NCBI GenBank assembly: GCA_900199595.1 | Contig: FZRB01000018.1 | Location: forward strand, 22,364-86,363 | Origin: Lachnospiraceae bacterium | GTDB lineage: Bacteria > Bacillota > Clostridia > Lachnospirales > Lachnospiraceae | Direction: 5' to 3' | Length of the DNA: 64,000 nucleotides | In this document: one piece after another, positions 43,701 through 52,567 of the stretch | How the letters are laid out: the number at the start of each line of letters is the position of its first letter | Numbering within the stretch: position 1 is the stretch's first letter | Notes under the pieces: model-generated | Seen by the model: the letters and a program-made list of their open reading frames with translations, nothing else | Told to the model about the DNA's origin: nothing | The model's database searches: none | Position numbers and translations under genes: made by a program

Positions 43701-46134
43701 GGCTCACTTCCACCTTTTTAAGCTTCCATATACCCTTTACATATTCCTCGATAGTTCTGTCTGATGAGAACTTACCCGAGCATGCTGTATTCATCATAGC
43801 CATACGAGCCCATGCTTCCTTATCTCTGTAAGCTGCATCAACTCTTGACTGAGCCTCTGCATAGGAATCAAAGTCTTTAAGAATAAAGTAGATATCTTCT
43901 TTTGTAAGTGAATCATACAGATCTCTGAAAAGCTCAGTATCTTCATTGTAAGTTCCATTGATAAGCTGTGTCAGAACTCTTCTTACATTTTGGTTGTTGT
44001 TATAGATATCCCAAGGATTATAACCGCCCTCACGCTCATATCTCATAACCTCATCTGCAGAGAGACCAAAGATAAATGCGTTCTCAGCACCAACCTCTTC
44101 AACTATCTCAACGTTTGCACCATCCATGGTTCCGATAGTAGGAGCACCGTTGATCATGAACTTCATATTACCTGTTCCTGATGCTTCACGGGATGCTGTA
44201 GATATCTGCTCAGATACATCAGCAGCAGCAAAGATTATCTCACCATTGGATACTCTGTAATCTTCTATGAATACAACCTTGATCTTATTCTGGATTGACA
44301 GATCATTGTTAATTACATCTGCAACAGAGTTAATAAGCTTGATCGTAAGCTTTGCTCTCTTATATCCTGCAGCAGCCTTTGCTCCGAAGATAAATGTTCT
44401 CGGATACATATCAAAGCTTGGATTCTCCTTCAGCTCGCTGTAAAGATGCATAACATGAAGGATATTCAGAAGCTGTCTCTTATACTCATGAAGTCTCTTA
44501 ACCTGAACATCGAAGATAGAATTAGGATCTACATCGATTCCGTTATGCTCCTTGATGTACTTAGCCAGACGAAGCTTGTTCTGATACTTGATATTCATGA
44601 ATTCCTGCTGATACTTCTTATCATCCACAAATGTCTTCAGTTTGCTCATCTGTTCGAAGTCAGTAATCCATTCCTTACCTATCTTGGCATTCAGCCACTC
44701 TGCAAGAAGAGGATTTCCGTGTGCAAGGAATCTTCTCTGTGTAACACCGTTAGTCTTATTATTGAACTGCTTAGGATTCATCTCATAGAAATCCTTAAGT
44801 TCTCTCTTCTTAAGTATTTCAGTATGAAGTCTTGCAACACCGTTTACTGAATAAGAACCAGCTATAGCAAGATGAGCCATCTTAACCTTTCCATCGTAGA
44901 GGATAGCCATTGACTTGATCTTATCCTGATCTCCAGGATACATTTCCTGAATCTTCATTACATAACGGCGGTTTATCTCTTCGACTATCTGATATACTCT
45001 TGGAAGAAGTCTTGAGAACAGCTCAATAGGCCACTTCTCAAGTGCCTCTGACATGATAGTATGATTTGTATATGCACAGGTCTTTGTAGTAATCTCCCAT
45101 GCCTCATCCCATTCAAGTCCTTCCTCATCCATAAGGATACGCATAAGCTCTGCTACTGTAAGAGTTGGATGTGTATCGTTCATCTGGAAGGTAACCTTCT
45201 TAGGAAGATCCTCTATTTTCTTATTATTTTCCTTATATTTAAGGATAGCTCTCTGAAGTGAAGCAGATACGAAGAAATACTGCTGCTTCAGTCGAAGCTC
45301 TTTACCTGAATAGTGATTATCATTAGGATAGAGCACCTCACAGATAGTTCTTGCAAGGTTCTGCTGCTCAACAGCTTTCTCATATTCACCCTTATCAAAG
45401 GAATTCAGGTTGAACTCCTGAATAGCTTCTGCATCCCACATACGAAGGGTATTAACTACATTATTTCCATAACCAACGATTGGCATATCATAAGGTACTG
45501 CACGTACTGACTGATATCCTTCCTGTATGAAATGATTACGTCCGTCCTTATTCTCTACACGTACATAACCGCCGAACTTGACCTCGACAGCATACTCTGC
45601 ACGCTTAACCTCGAAAGGATATCCATTTCTAAGCCAGTCATCCGGCTCCTCAAGCTGATAACCATCAACTATAGCCTGCTTGAACATTCCATAATGATAT
45701 CTGATACCACAGCCATAAGCAGGATAACCAAGTGTTGAAAGGGAATCCAGGAAGCATGCTGCCAGACGTCCGAGACCACCATTTCCAAGTGCAGGATCTC
45801 TCTCCTGATCTTCTATAAAGTTTATATCAAGACCCATTTCATCAAGAGCCTTTTTTATATCTTTGTAGTATCCGAGATTGATAAGATTATTTCCCAGAGC
45901 ACGGCCTACAAGGAATTCCATGGAAAGATAGTAAACCTTCTTAACATTTTTCTCTCTGTAAACCTTATGAGTAGCTATCCATCTGTCGATGATATCATCC
46001 TTGATAGAATAACTTACTGCCTGATATATCTCCTGAGGTGTTGCTTCATCAAGAGTTTTACGGTAGAGCTTCTTTACGTTAGCAGCTATTTCCTTCTTAA
46101 AACCCTCTTTGTCAAATTTCGCTAATTTCTTCAT
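43690..46134 (-). CDS. glgP: Glycogen/starch phosphorylase
   Basis: An 814-residue GT35 enzyme that releases glucose-1-phosphate from alpha-1,4-glucans. Landmarks: VYYLSMEFLVGRALGNNLINLG, DPALGNGGLGRLAACFLDSLSTLGYPAYGCGIRYHYGMFKQ, FQMNDTHPTLTVAELMRIL, NGVTQRRFLAHGNP, KRLHEYKRQLLNILH, and the pyridoxal-phosphate site EASGTGNMKFMINGAPTIGTMDGANVEI. Full family length. AGGAGG precedes the ATG. It follows ileS by 15 bp, so the two may be cotranscribed though functionally unrelated. Confidence 0.97.
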   Translation of the reverse strand: MKKLAKFDKEGFKKEIAANVKKLYRKTLDEATPQEIYQAVSYSIKDDIIDRWIATHKVYREKNVKKVYYLSMEFLVGRALGNNLINLGYYKDIKKALDEMGLDINFIEDQERDPALGNGGLGRLAACFLDSLSTLGYPAYGCGIRYHYGMFKQAIVDGYQLEEPDDWLRNGYPFEVKRAEYAVEVKFGGYVRVENKDGRNHFIQEGYQSVRAVPYDMPIVGYGNNVVNTLRMWDAEAIQEFNLNSFDKGEYEKAVEQQNLARTICEVLYPNDNHYSGKELRLKQQYFFVSASLQRAILKYKENNKKIEDLPKKVTFQMNDTHPTLTVAELMRILMDEEGLEWDEAWEITTKTCAYTNHTIMSEALEKWPIELFSRLLPRVYQIVEEINRRYVMKIQEMYPGDQDKIKSMAILYDGKVKMAHLAIAGSYSVNGVARLHTEILKKRELKDFYEMNPKQFNNKTNGVTQRRFLAHGNPLLAEWLNAKIGKEWITDFEQMSKLKTFVDDKKYQQEFMNIKYQNKLRLAKYIKEHNGIDVDPNSIFDVQVKRLHEYKRQLLNILHVMHLYSELKENPSFDMYPRTFIFGAKAAAGYKRAKLTIKLINSVADVINNDLSIQNKIKVVFIEDYRVSNGEIIFAAADVSEQISTASREASGTGNMKFMINGAPTIGTMDGANVEIVEEVGAENAFIFGLSADEVMRYEREGGYNPWDIYNNNQNVRRVLTQLINGTYNEDTELFRDLYDSLTKEDIYFILKDFDSYAEAQSRVDAAYRDKEAWARMAMMNTACSGKFSSDRTIEEYVKGIWKLKKVEVSLDQ

Positions 46135-46149
46135 GAATTATCCTCCTTG

Positions 46150-49100
46150 TTATCTGGCTACTCCAAACTGAACTTCTTCACCGTTTATATTCCACTCTTT
46201 AGTGAAACCAGCCATCTTTCCGATGAGAATATGATCAGCCAGAACTGCTGACTTAATCTTATCATCATTTCTTACAACTATCTGAGCTATTTTCTCATTA
46301 TTATTGATATAAAGATTGATTCTGTCTGTAACCTCGAAGTCAGCTTCCTTACGCATTGACTGAACCTTAGAGGTTATCTCTCTTACAAAGCCTTCTTCTA
46401 TAAGCTCAGGTGTAAGTCTTGTATCTACAACAACAGTAACTTTGTTATCTCCAAAGGTTACATAGTCGCCGCTTTCTGCAACATCTATCAGAAGATCTTC
46501 CTCTGTAAGCGAAACTGCCTGACCTTCTATCTCGAAATCAAGTGATCCTTTGGATTTCAGTTCATCATATGCCTTATTTGTGTCCTCTATATCAGCCAGA
46601 TACTGTTTGATAGCCCCGACTATTTTTCCATACTTCGGACCTACTGTTTTAAGCTGAGGCTTAAATGTATAGGATGAGAATTCGGATAAATCATCTCTGA
46701 ACTCAACATTTTTAATATTTAACTCATCCTTGATTATATCTATATAGAAATTATCAAGAGTGTTTTCTGCCTTAACATACATATTTGCGATAGGCTGACG
46801 GTTCTTGATATTTGCTGCATTACGTGCTGCACTACCAAATGTCTTGATGTCGAGTACCTCGCCCATTGCCTTCTCAAGATCAGCATCTATAAGTGATTCA
46901 TCAACATCAGGATACTCACAAAGATGAATACTCTCAGGTGCACTCTTATCAACATTTCTTACAAGATTCTGATAGATGCTTTCTGTCATGAAAGGAACCA
47001 TCGGAGCAGCGACCTTACATATAGTAACGATTGCTGTATAAAGAGTCATGTACGCATTTATCTTATCCTGCTCCATGCCCTTTGCCCAGAATCTTTCACG
47101 GCAGCGTCTTACATACCAGTTACTGAGATCATCTACAAACTCAGTAAGTACTGCTGCTGATTCAGGAATCTTATATGCACCAAGATTTTCATCAAATTCT
47201 TTAACTGCTGTATTCAGCTTAGAAAGCAGCCATTTATCCATTACTGAAAGAGTTGCTTTATCCAGGCTGTACTTAGTAGGATCGAACTGATCTATCTCAG
47301 CATAGAGTGTATAGAATGCGTAAGTATTCCAAAGGGTTCCCATGAATTTACGCTGTCCCTCAAGGACTGCATCCTCATGGAATCTGTTAGGAAGCCATGG
47401 CTGTGAATTTGTATAGAAATACCATCTTATGGCATCTGCACCGAACTTCTCCAGAGCCTCCATCGGATCTACTGCATTTCCCTTGGACTTACTCATCTTC
47501 TGTCCATCCTTATCCTGAACGTGTCCAAGAACGATTACATTTTTATAAGGAGCCTGATCAAACAGAAGTGTTGATATAGCCATAAGTGAATAGAACCATC
47601 CACGGGTCTGATCCACAGCTTCTGATATGAAGTCTGCAGGGAAGTGCTCCTTGAAGATATCTTCATTTTCAAACGGATAATGCCACTGTGCAAATGGCAT
47701 GGCACCTGAATCGAACCAGCAGTCGATAACTTCAGGTACTCTTCTCATCGGCTTGCCGCAGTCAGGGCAGGTAAGTACTACTCCATCAACAAATGGTCTG
47801 TGAAGCTCTATTGTTTCAGGAACCTCACTTCCATCCTCCATTTTTCCTCTTTCACGGAGCTCTGCGATGCTTCCTATTGCATCACGCTTGCCACAGTCTG
47901 CACACTCCCAGACATTCAGAGGAGTTCCCCAGTAACGATCACGGCTGAGACCCCAGTCCTGAACATTCTTCAGCCATTCACCAAAACGTCCCTGACCGAT
48001 TCCTTCAGGTATCCAGTTAACTGTATTATTGTTGGCAACCATACGGTCGCTTACTTCTGTCATCTTTATGAACCATGATTCTCTCGCATAATAGATAAGC
48101 GGAGTATCACATCTCCAGCAGAACGGATAATCATGCTCGAACTTAGGTGCTGAGAAAAGAAGCTTTCTTGAATCAAGATCTACAAGCACCTTAGGATCTG
48201 CATCCTTTACAAAGAGTCCGCCAAACGGAGTATCATCAGTCATGTTACCGGCAGCATCAACAAACTGTACAAACGGAAGATCATACTTACGTCCGACACG
48301 TCCATCGTCCTCACCAAATGCAGGAGCGATATGAACGATACCAGTACCATCTGACATAGTTACATAATCATCTGCAACTATGAAATGTGCCTTCTTATGC
48401 TGCTTTGCTGCACCAGCAGCTGCTGCCTCGTAAAGAGGCTCATATTCTCTTCCTTCGAGGTCGATACCCTTGTAAGACTCAAGCTTTATATAAGCCTTTC
48501 CATCTGTGGATGAAGTATCATACTTAAGTACCATTTCTCCTTCTTCGTTCTTAACCTTCTCTTCTGCAAGAGGTCCGAGAACTGTATCAAGAAGAGCATC
48601 TGCCATTATATAAGTAAATCCGTCACAGGCTTTAACCTTGCTGTAGCTTTCCTCAGGATTAACACAGAGTGCAAGGTTTGAAGGAAGTGTCCATGGAGTA
48701 GTTGTCCATGCAAGGAAGTAATACTGTTCTTCGCCTTCGGCAACCTTAGCCTTGAAACGAACTACAGCCGAGCGTTCCTTAACAGCCTTATAGCCCTGGG
48801 CAACCTCATGAGAAGAAAGCGGAGTTCCACAACGTGGACAGTAAGGTACAACCTTAAAGCCCTTATAAAGAAGTCCCTTGTTCCATATCTCCTTCAGAGC
48901 CCACCACTCTGATTCTATATATTCATTATGATAAGTTACATAAGGGTCATCCATATCAGCCCAGAAACCGACCTTGCCGGAGAACTGCTCCCACATGCCC
49001 TTGTACTTCCATACGGATTCCTTACATTTGCCGATGAACGGTTCAATTCCGTACTCTTCTATCTGTTCCTTACCATCTATTCCTATTTCCTTTTCAACTT

Positions 49101-49383
49101 CAAGTTCAACAGGAAGTCCGTGTGTATCCCAGCCGGCCTTACGAATGATCTTATGACCCTTCATAGTCTGGTAACGCGGAATCATGTCCTTGATTACACG
49201 GGTAAGCACATGTCCTATGTGTGGCTTACCATTGGCGGTTGGGGGACCGTCATAAAATGTATAGGTTGGAAGATCCTGCTTCTCCTCTATACTTTTTTCA
49301 AATATTTTTTCTCTGTTCCAGAAGTCTAAAACCTCTGCTTCATTCTGAACAAAGTTCAGTTTTGTCGAAACCTTGTTATACAT
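46150..49383 (-). CDS. ileS: Isoleucyl-tRNA synthetase, eukaryote-like type
   Basis: A 1077-residue class I synthetase. The HIGH motif is in GPPTANGKPHIGHVLTRVIKD, then GWDTHGLPVELEVEKE, the editing domain (WTTTPWTLPSNLALCV), and KMSKSKGN. Its length and the ANGKPHIGH variant fit IleRS type 2, which usually resists mupirocin, rather than the ~930-residue bacterial type 1; this is inferred from family knowledge. An ~180-residue C-terminal domain follows the anticodon-binding region (FEVTDRINLYINNNEKI). AAAGGA precedes the ATG. No T-box leader fits in the 93-bp gap upstream. Confidence 0.96.
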   Translation of the reverse strand: MYNKVSTKLNFVQNEAEVLDFWNREKIFEKSIEEKQDLPTYTFYDGPPTANGKPHIGHVLTRVIKDMIPRYQTMKGHKIIRKAGWDTHGLPVELEVEKEIGIDGKEQIEEYGIEPFIGKCKESVWKYKGMWEQFSGKVGFWADMDDPYVTYHNEYIESEWWALKEIWNKGLLYKGFKVVPYCPRCGTPLSSHEVAQGYKAVKERSAVVRFKAKVAEGEEQYYFLAWTTTPWTLPSNLALCVNPEESYSKVKACDGFTYIMADALLDTVLGPLAEEKVKNEEGEMVLKYDTSSTDGKAYIKLESYKGIDLEGREYEPLYEAAAAGAAKQHKKAHFIVADDYVTMSDGTGIVHIAPAFGEDDGRVGRKYDLPFVQFVDAAGNMTDDTPFGGLFVKDADPKVLVDLDSRKLLFSAPKFEHDYPFCWRCDTPLIYYARESWFIKMTEVSDRMVANNNTVNWIPEGIGQGRFGEWLKNVQDWGLSRDRYWGTPLNVWECADCGKRDAIGSIAELRERGKMEDGSEVPETIELHRPFVDGVVLTCPDCGKPMRRVPEVIDCWFDSGAMPFAQWHYPFENEDIFKEHFPADFISEAVDQTRGWFYSLMAISTLLFDQAPYKNVIVLGHVQDKDGQKMSKSKGNAVDPMEALEKFGADAIRWYFYTNSQPWLPNRFHEDAVLEGQRKFMGTLWNTYAFYTLYAEIDQFDPTKYSLDKATLSVMDKWLLSKLNTAVKEFDENLGAYKIPESAAVLTEFVDDLSNWYVRRCRERFWAKGMEQDKINAYMTLYTAIVTICKVAAPMVPFMTESIYQNLVRNVDKSAPESIHLCEYPDVDESLIDADLEKAMGEVLDIKTFGSAARNAANIKNRQPIANMYVKAENTLDNFYIDIIKDELNIKNVEFRDDLSEFSSYTFKPQLKTVGPKYGKIVGAIKQYLADIEDTNKAYDELKSKGSLDFEIEGQAVSLTEEDLLIDVAESGDYVTFGDNKVTVVVDTRLTPELIEEGFVREITSKVQSMRKEADFEVTDRINLYINNNEKIAQIVVRNDDKIKSAVLADHILIGKMAGFTKEWNINGEEVQFGVAR

Positions 49384-49476
49384 AGTTTCTTATCCTTTCA
49401 TTTGCAACAATTATCTCGTAATTATACCATTTCAAGCCCAGCACTGTCAAATAAACCGGGAAATGTAAACTACTAT

Positions 49477-51966
49477 CTAAAAATCGAACTCTCTGTCCTC
49501 TCCGGCACCGAATCTCACGAAGTTGATTTTCCTCTTTTCAGGATCTAACACAACCACTTCCCAACAGTCCTCGGATATGGTTTCACCGGTTCTGTGAGGG
49601 CATCCAAACTTGTTATCTGTGTGTCCTACAGTCGTATCTCCGATATCATACTGTCTTCTTCTGGTGCATCTTGCAAGATTTGAAAAAACAGTCAGCCACG
49701 GGCTGTATTCGGGATCATTATCCGTAAAGGAATAATCGCAGTGGCTGTGTCCGCATATCTGAATTATCTTGTTTCTCTTATGACTCTTCAGTGCTTCTAT
49801 AACGCTTTCTCTGTTTTTAAGAGGTGACGCATTCATGTTCATGGTTGGAATACATGATAGATGTTCAGCCAGAAGTATCAGATAGTCTGTGTCCAGCGCC
49901 ACGTCCTTAAGCCATTTTCCGGTACTCTCTGAATATGCGAACAGCTCTCCATACTGTGTATTAAGAACTATCATCCTGATGCCCTTATCAGGAATATCCA
50001 TATAATACTCTGTTCCTTCCGAATCCGGATTAAAAGTAAGCTCCTCAGCCCCATCAAGATAGCCGGTATAAAAATCATGCATGGTTTTTACGTCGATCAG
50101 ATTCTTCGCATAGTGATTCGTGTCATGATTTCCAATTACCCTGTAGTAAGGCATTTTCAGTTCCAGAAACCTGTCCAGGATGTATCTGCTGATTTTTTCC
50201 AGATCATTTGTATCCTTGAAATTTCCGTCAGTGTCATCTCCGAGATTGATAATAAAATCTATATCCGTCCCGGCCATGACGGCCTTCATATTCGCAAGCA
50301 TTCTCTGAAATGTAATCTCTGTCGGCTTCTTACTCTTCTTGTTCACACTCTTATAATGAATGTCTGTAACCAGGATAAATGTAATGGCATCCGGAGTCAT
50401 CAGACGATTTACCTTATCTATGGTATCAGTTACTTCCTGATTCATATAAAGCTGGACTGCATTTGGAACAGTGTCTTCGTATGAAAGCTGCTTTCCCATA
50501 TGTGGTTCATCCGGATAGCTGTCCATTACATCATTTATTATCTCTGCATCTTTTTCATGTGCCTTATTATCTTCAATAAATGTAATGCTGTTTCTTAATT
50601 CTTTATTCAATAAATATCCGATAGTTTTCTTTATCTTATCCTCACTGTCAAGGCTCTTGTCATACCATTTAGCTATTACACCCGAATGTTTTCTGATCAT
50701 TTCAGGAGAAAGATTCATCACCATCCTGTCAAGCGGGCTGTCAAAAATGCTGTAGCAGAGTCTTTTCGGATTCTGCTGCAATACAGCAGATATGTAATCA
50801 GCCTTAACATGTCCGCTGATCTTATCAAATATTCTTTCCTTCGGCCACTTTCTGACTATATGGCTTATCAGTTTTTCTGCCTCGTCGTAATATTCCTTTC
50901 CATACGAAGGACGTGTTATTCCTTCTATATACTCGGGAATAAAGCTTTTTGATATCTCTATACAATAGCCGGCCTGGCTCTGTATTATTCTGCTTCTGAG
51001 GTATTCATATATATCATCAATTCTTTGGCTGTATCTGAAGCTTCCCTTATAGATCACATTATCATCGCCAAGTCTGTATTCTGTATTCTTCATATCAAGG
51101 ATAAGAAGCTTGTCCACATATATCTTACTGAGCTCAGAGAAAATGATGTCCATCTTGTCGTTCAGCATTTCGTCATATATAAAGCTGTCATCCACCAGCT
51201 CGGAGCCCACCAGATATTTTGAAATAACCTCATATATGTCTGCGATAAACCACTCGGGATAATCCCTTCTCATTTTGCTTATAAAAATCTCATAATTACT
51301 CTGGGCAGCAGCATTATCCTGTTTTGTCTTATCTATCTTATAAATGTCCTTTGTCTTTATATCTGCGGAAATTTTTTTACATATAACATTGCAGACATCT
51401 TTATAACAATCATCTTCATATCTTAAGGAATTAAACTTATAGCCTGCCCTCTTTTTATACAGATGATCAGCTGTAGTGTCTATATATACAGCGCCGGTTT
51501 TTTCAGTAAAATGTTTTTCATATTTTCTGATTATCTGAACCTTTTCATTTTTGCTTTCATAGTCAGGAAGACCTATTATCAGCTTTGGAGAAGATGGCAT
51601 CCCCTGCTTATGGATTATATAAGCCTTCGGTACATTTGTTCCGATAACGTATACTCCGGAGCTAATGCTTTTTTTCTTTAGTATTCGGGTTACTTCTTCA
51701 GTCAGACTCTTAAAGCTCTGCTCGGTTTTTTCTTCTGTTGCATCAGCAAATTCCAGAAGAGCCTGAAAATCAAGCACTATAAAATCGTAAGAGGCGTCGG
51801 CTGTCTTTTTCTTAAACTCATCCTTGATACGCTTAAGATAAGCTTCGGCAGTCTCACCTTCATCAGGAATAAAATAGCTTTCAGCCTCACACTTCATTTT
51901 TTTCTTCAGTTTTTCATTCAGCCTTAAGGCGAAATATCCGCCGGCTATGTAGTACTTTTTCTTCAT
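49477..51966 (-). CDS. Multidomain protein with C-terminal metallophosphoesterase
   Basis: The protein has 829 residues, without signal peptide or transmembrane helix. Residues 1-205 form an alpha/beta domain (KKYYIAGGYFALRLNEKL, DFIVLDFQALLEF, VYVIGTNVPKAYIIH and a late RYEDDCYKDVCNVI). It resembles the SGNH-like DUF6270 domain found in capsule and wall loci; this assignment is tentative. Residues ~225-510 are helical and unrecognised. Residues ~528-829 are a calcineurin-like phosphoesterase: LVTDIHY, NLGDDTDGN, VIGNHDTNH, LLAEHLS and CGHSHCDYS supply the two-metal ligands. It lies next to CDP-glycerol/teichoic-acid-type genes, so a wall-polymer phosphodiesterase is plausible. Confidence 0.75.
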   Translation of the reverse strand: MKKKYYIAGGYFALRLNEKLKKKMKCEAESYFIPDEGETAEAYLKRIKDEFKKKTADASYDFIVLDFQALLEFADATEEKTEQSFKSLTEEVTRILKKKSISSGVYVIGTNVPKAYIIHKQGMPSSPKLIIGLPDYESKNEKVQIIRKYEKHFTEKTGAVYIDTTADHLYKKRAGYKFNSLRYEDDCYKDVCNVICKKISADIKTKDIYKIDKTKQDNAAAQSNYEIFISKMRRDYPEWFIADIYEVISKYLVGSELVDDSFIYDEMLNDKMDIIFSELSKIYVDKLLILDMKNTEYRLGDDNVIYKGSFRYSQRIDDIYEYLRSRIIQSQAGYCIEISKSFIPEYIEGITRPSYGKEYYDEAEKLISHIVRKWPKERIFDKISGHVKADYISAVLQQNPKRLCYSIFDSPLDRMVMNLSPEMIRKHSGVIAKWYDKSLDSEDKIKKTIGYLLNKELRNSITFIEDNKAHEKDAEIINDVMDSYPDEPHMGKQLSYEDTVPNAVQLYMNQEVTDTIDKVNRLMTPDAITFILVTDIHYKSVNKKSKKPTEITFQRMLANMKAVMAGTDIDFIINLGDDTDGNFKDTNDLEKISRYILDRFLELKMPYYRVIGNHDTNHYAKNLIDVKTMHDFYTGYLDGAEELTFNPDSEGTEYYMDIPDKGIRMIVLNTQYGELFAYSESTGKWLKDVALDTDYLILLAEHLSCIPTMNMNASPLKNRESVIEALKSHKRNKIIQICGHSHCDYSFTDNDPEYSPWLTVFSNLARCTRRRQYDIGDTTVGHTDNKFGCPHRTGETISEDCWEVVVLDPEKRKINFVRFGAGEDREFDF

Positions 51967-51987
51967 AAGTCCCTCATAACTGAAAAT

Positions 51988-52011
51988 GGGGGCAGTTCAT
52001 TTACTGCCCCC
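51988..52011 (-). terminator. Terminator between DUF1858 and metallophosphoesterase genes
   Basis: GGGGGCAGT (51988-51996) and ACTGCCCCC (52003-52011) with a short loop, then ATTTTC on the minus strand. It follows the DUF1858 gene by about 17 bp. Confidence 0.8.
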
Positions 52012-52028
52012 CGTTCTTATAATTTCAT

Positions 52029-52340
52029 TTATTCCTGTGGTTCTGCAGCCTCACCTGCAAGTGTCTGTGTAAGGAAATCATTTACAACCTTCATTATATC
52101 ATCTGTATAAAGGCCATGAACCGCACACGCCTGATCCAGTGACTCGAACTGTGATACTCCGCAGGATACACAATGCATGCCGCATTTCATAAGGACAAGC
52201 GCCGCATCCGGGTATTTTGCTATTATATCTCCGATAAGCATATCCTTATTTACATATTGTATGATACCATCCTCATCTACGGGAAGGGCTTCTATTTTAT
52301 CCAGATCTGCATTTCCTGCATTATAAACTTCTTCTGCCAT
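52029..52340 (-). CDS. DUF1858 domain protein
   Basis: A 103-residue protein. The DUF1858 domain (about residues 27-92) begins YVNKDMLIGDIIAKYPDAALVLMKCGMHCVSCGVSQFESLDQAC, with the typical C-x2-H-C-x2-C pattern found next to hybrid-cluster proteins and in nitric-oxide repair proteins. The N-terminal 25 residues (EEVYNAGNADLDKIEALPVDEDG) are an acidic extension not present in the minimal family, and the C-terminus adds an AGEAAEPQE tail. The Cys set suggests redox or cluster sensing. The ATG at 52340 is favoured over a GTG three codons earlier, which overlaps the AGGTG ribosome site. Confidence 0.85.
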   Translation of the reverse strand: MAEEVYNAGNADLDKIEALPVDEDGIIQYVNKDMLIGDIIAKYPDAALVLMKCGMHCVSCGVSQFESLDQACAVHGLYTDDIMKVVNDFLTQTLAGEAAEPQE

Positions 52341-52567
52341 CTGATACACCTGCTTTCAACATTTTATTTAACTTTGTCATAAGTGTTTTTTTACAACATG
52401 TGACATACGAAAGATTAAATCTTTTTACCACCATTTGTCAACCTTTCTTTTGTATTTTTCGTGTTGCCGACGTATTTTATTTATGTTATCTTAGTGATGA
52501 TTCTAATACACGGATTTCAAATTATAAAAAACAGATTCTTAAATAACTATCATAATGGAGTTTATAT

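Noticed and set aside
49384..49476. T-box riboswitch before ileS
   Set aside because: Only 93 bp are available before the next gene, with no T-box sequence or terminator; not supported.
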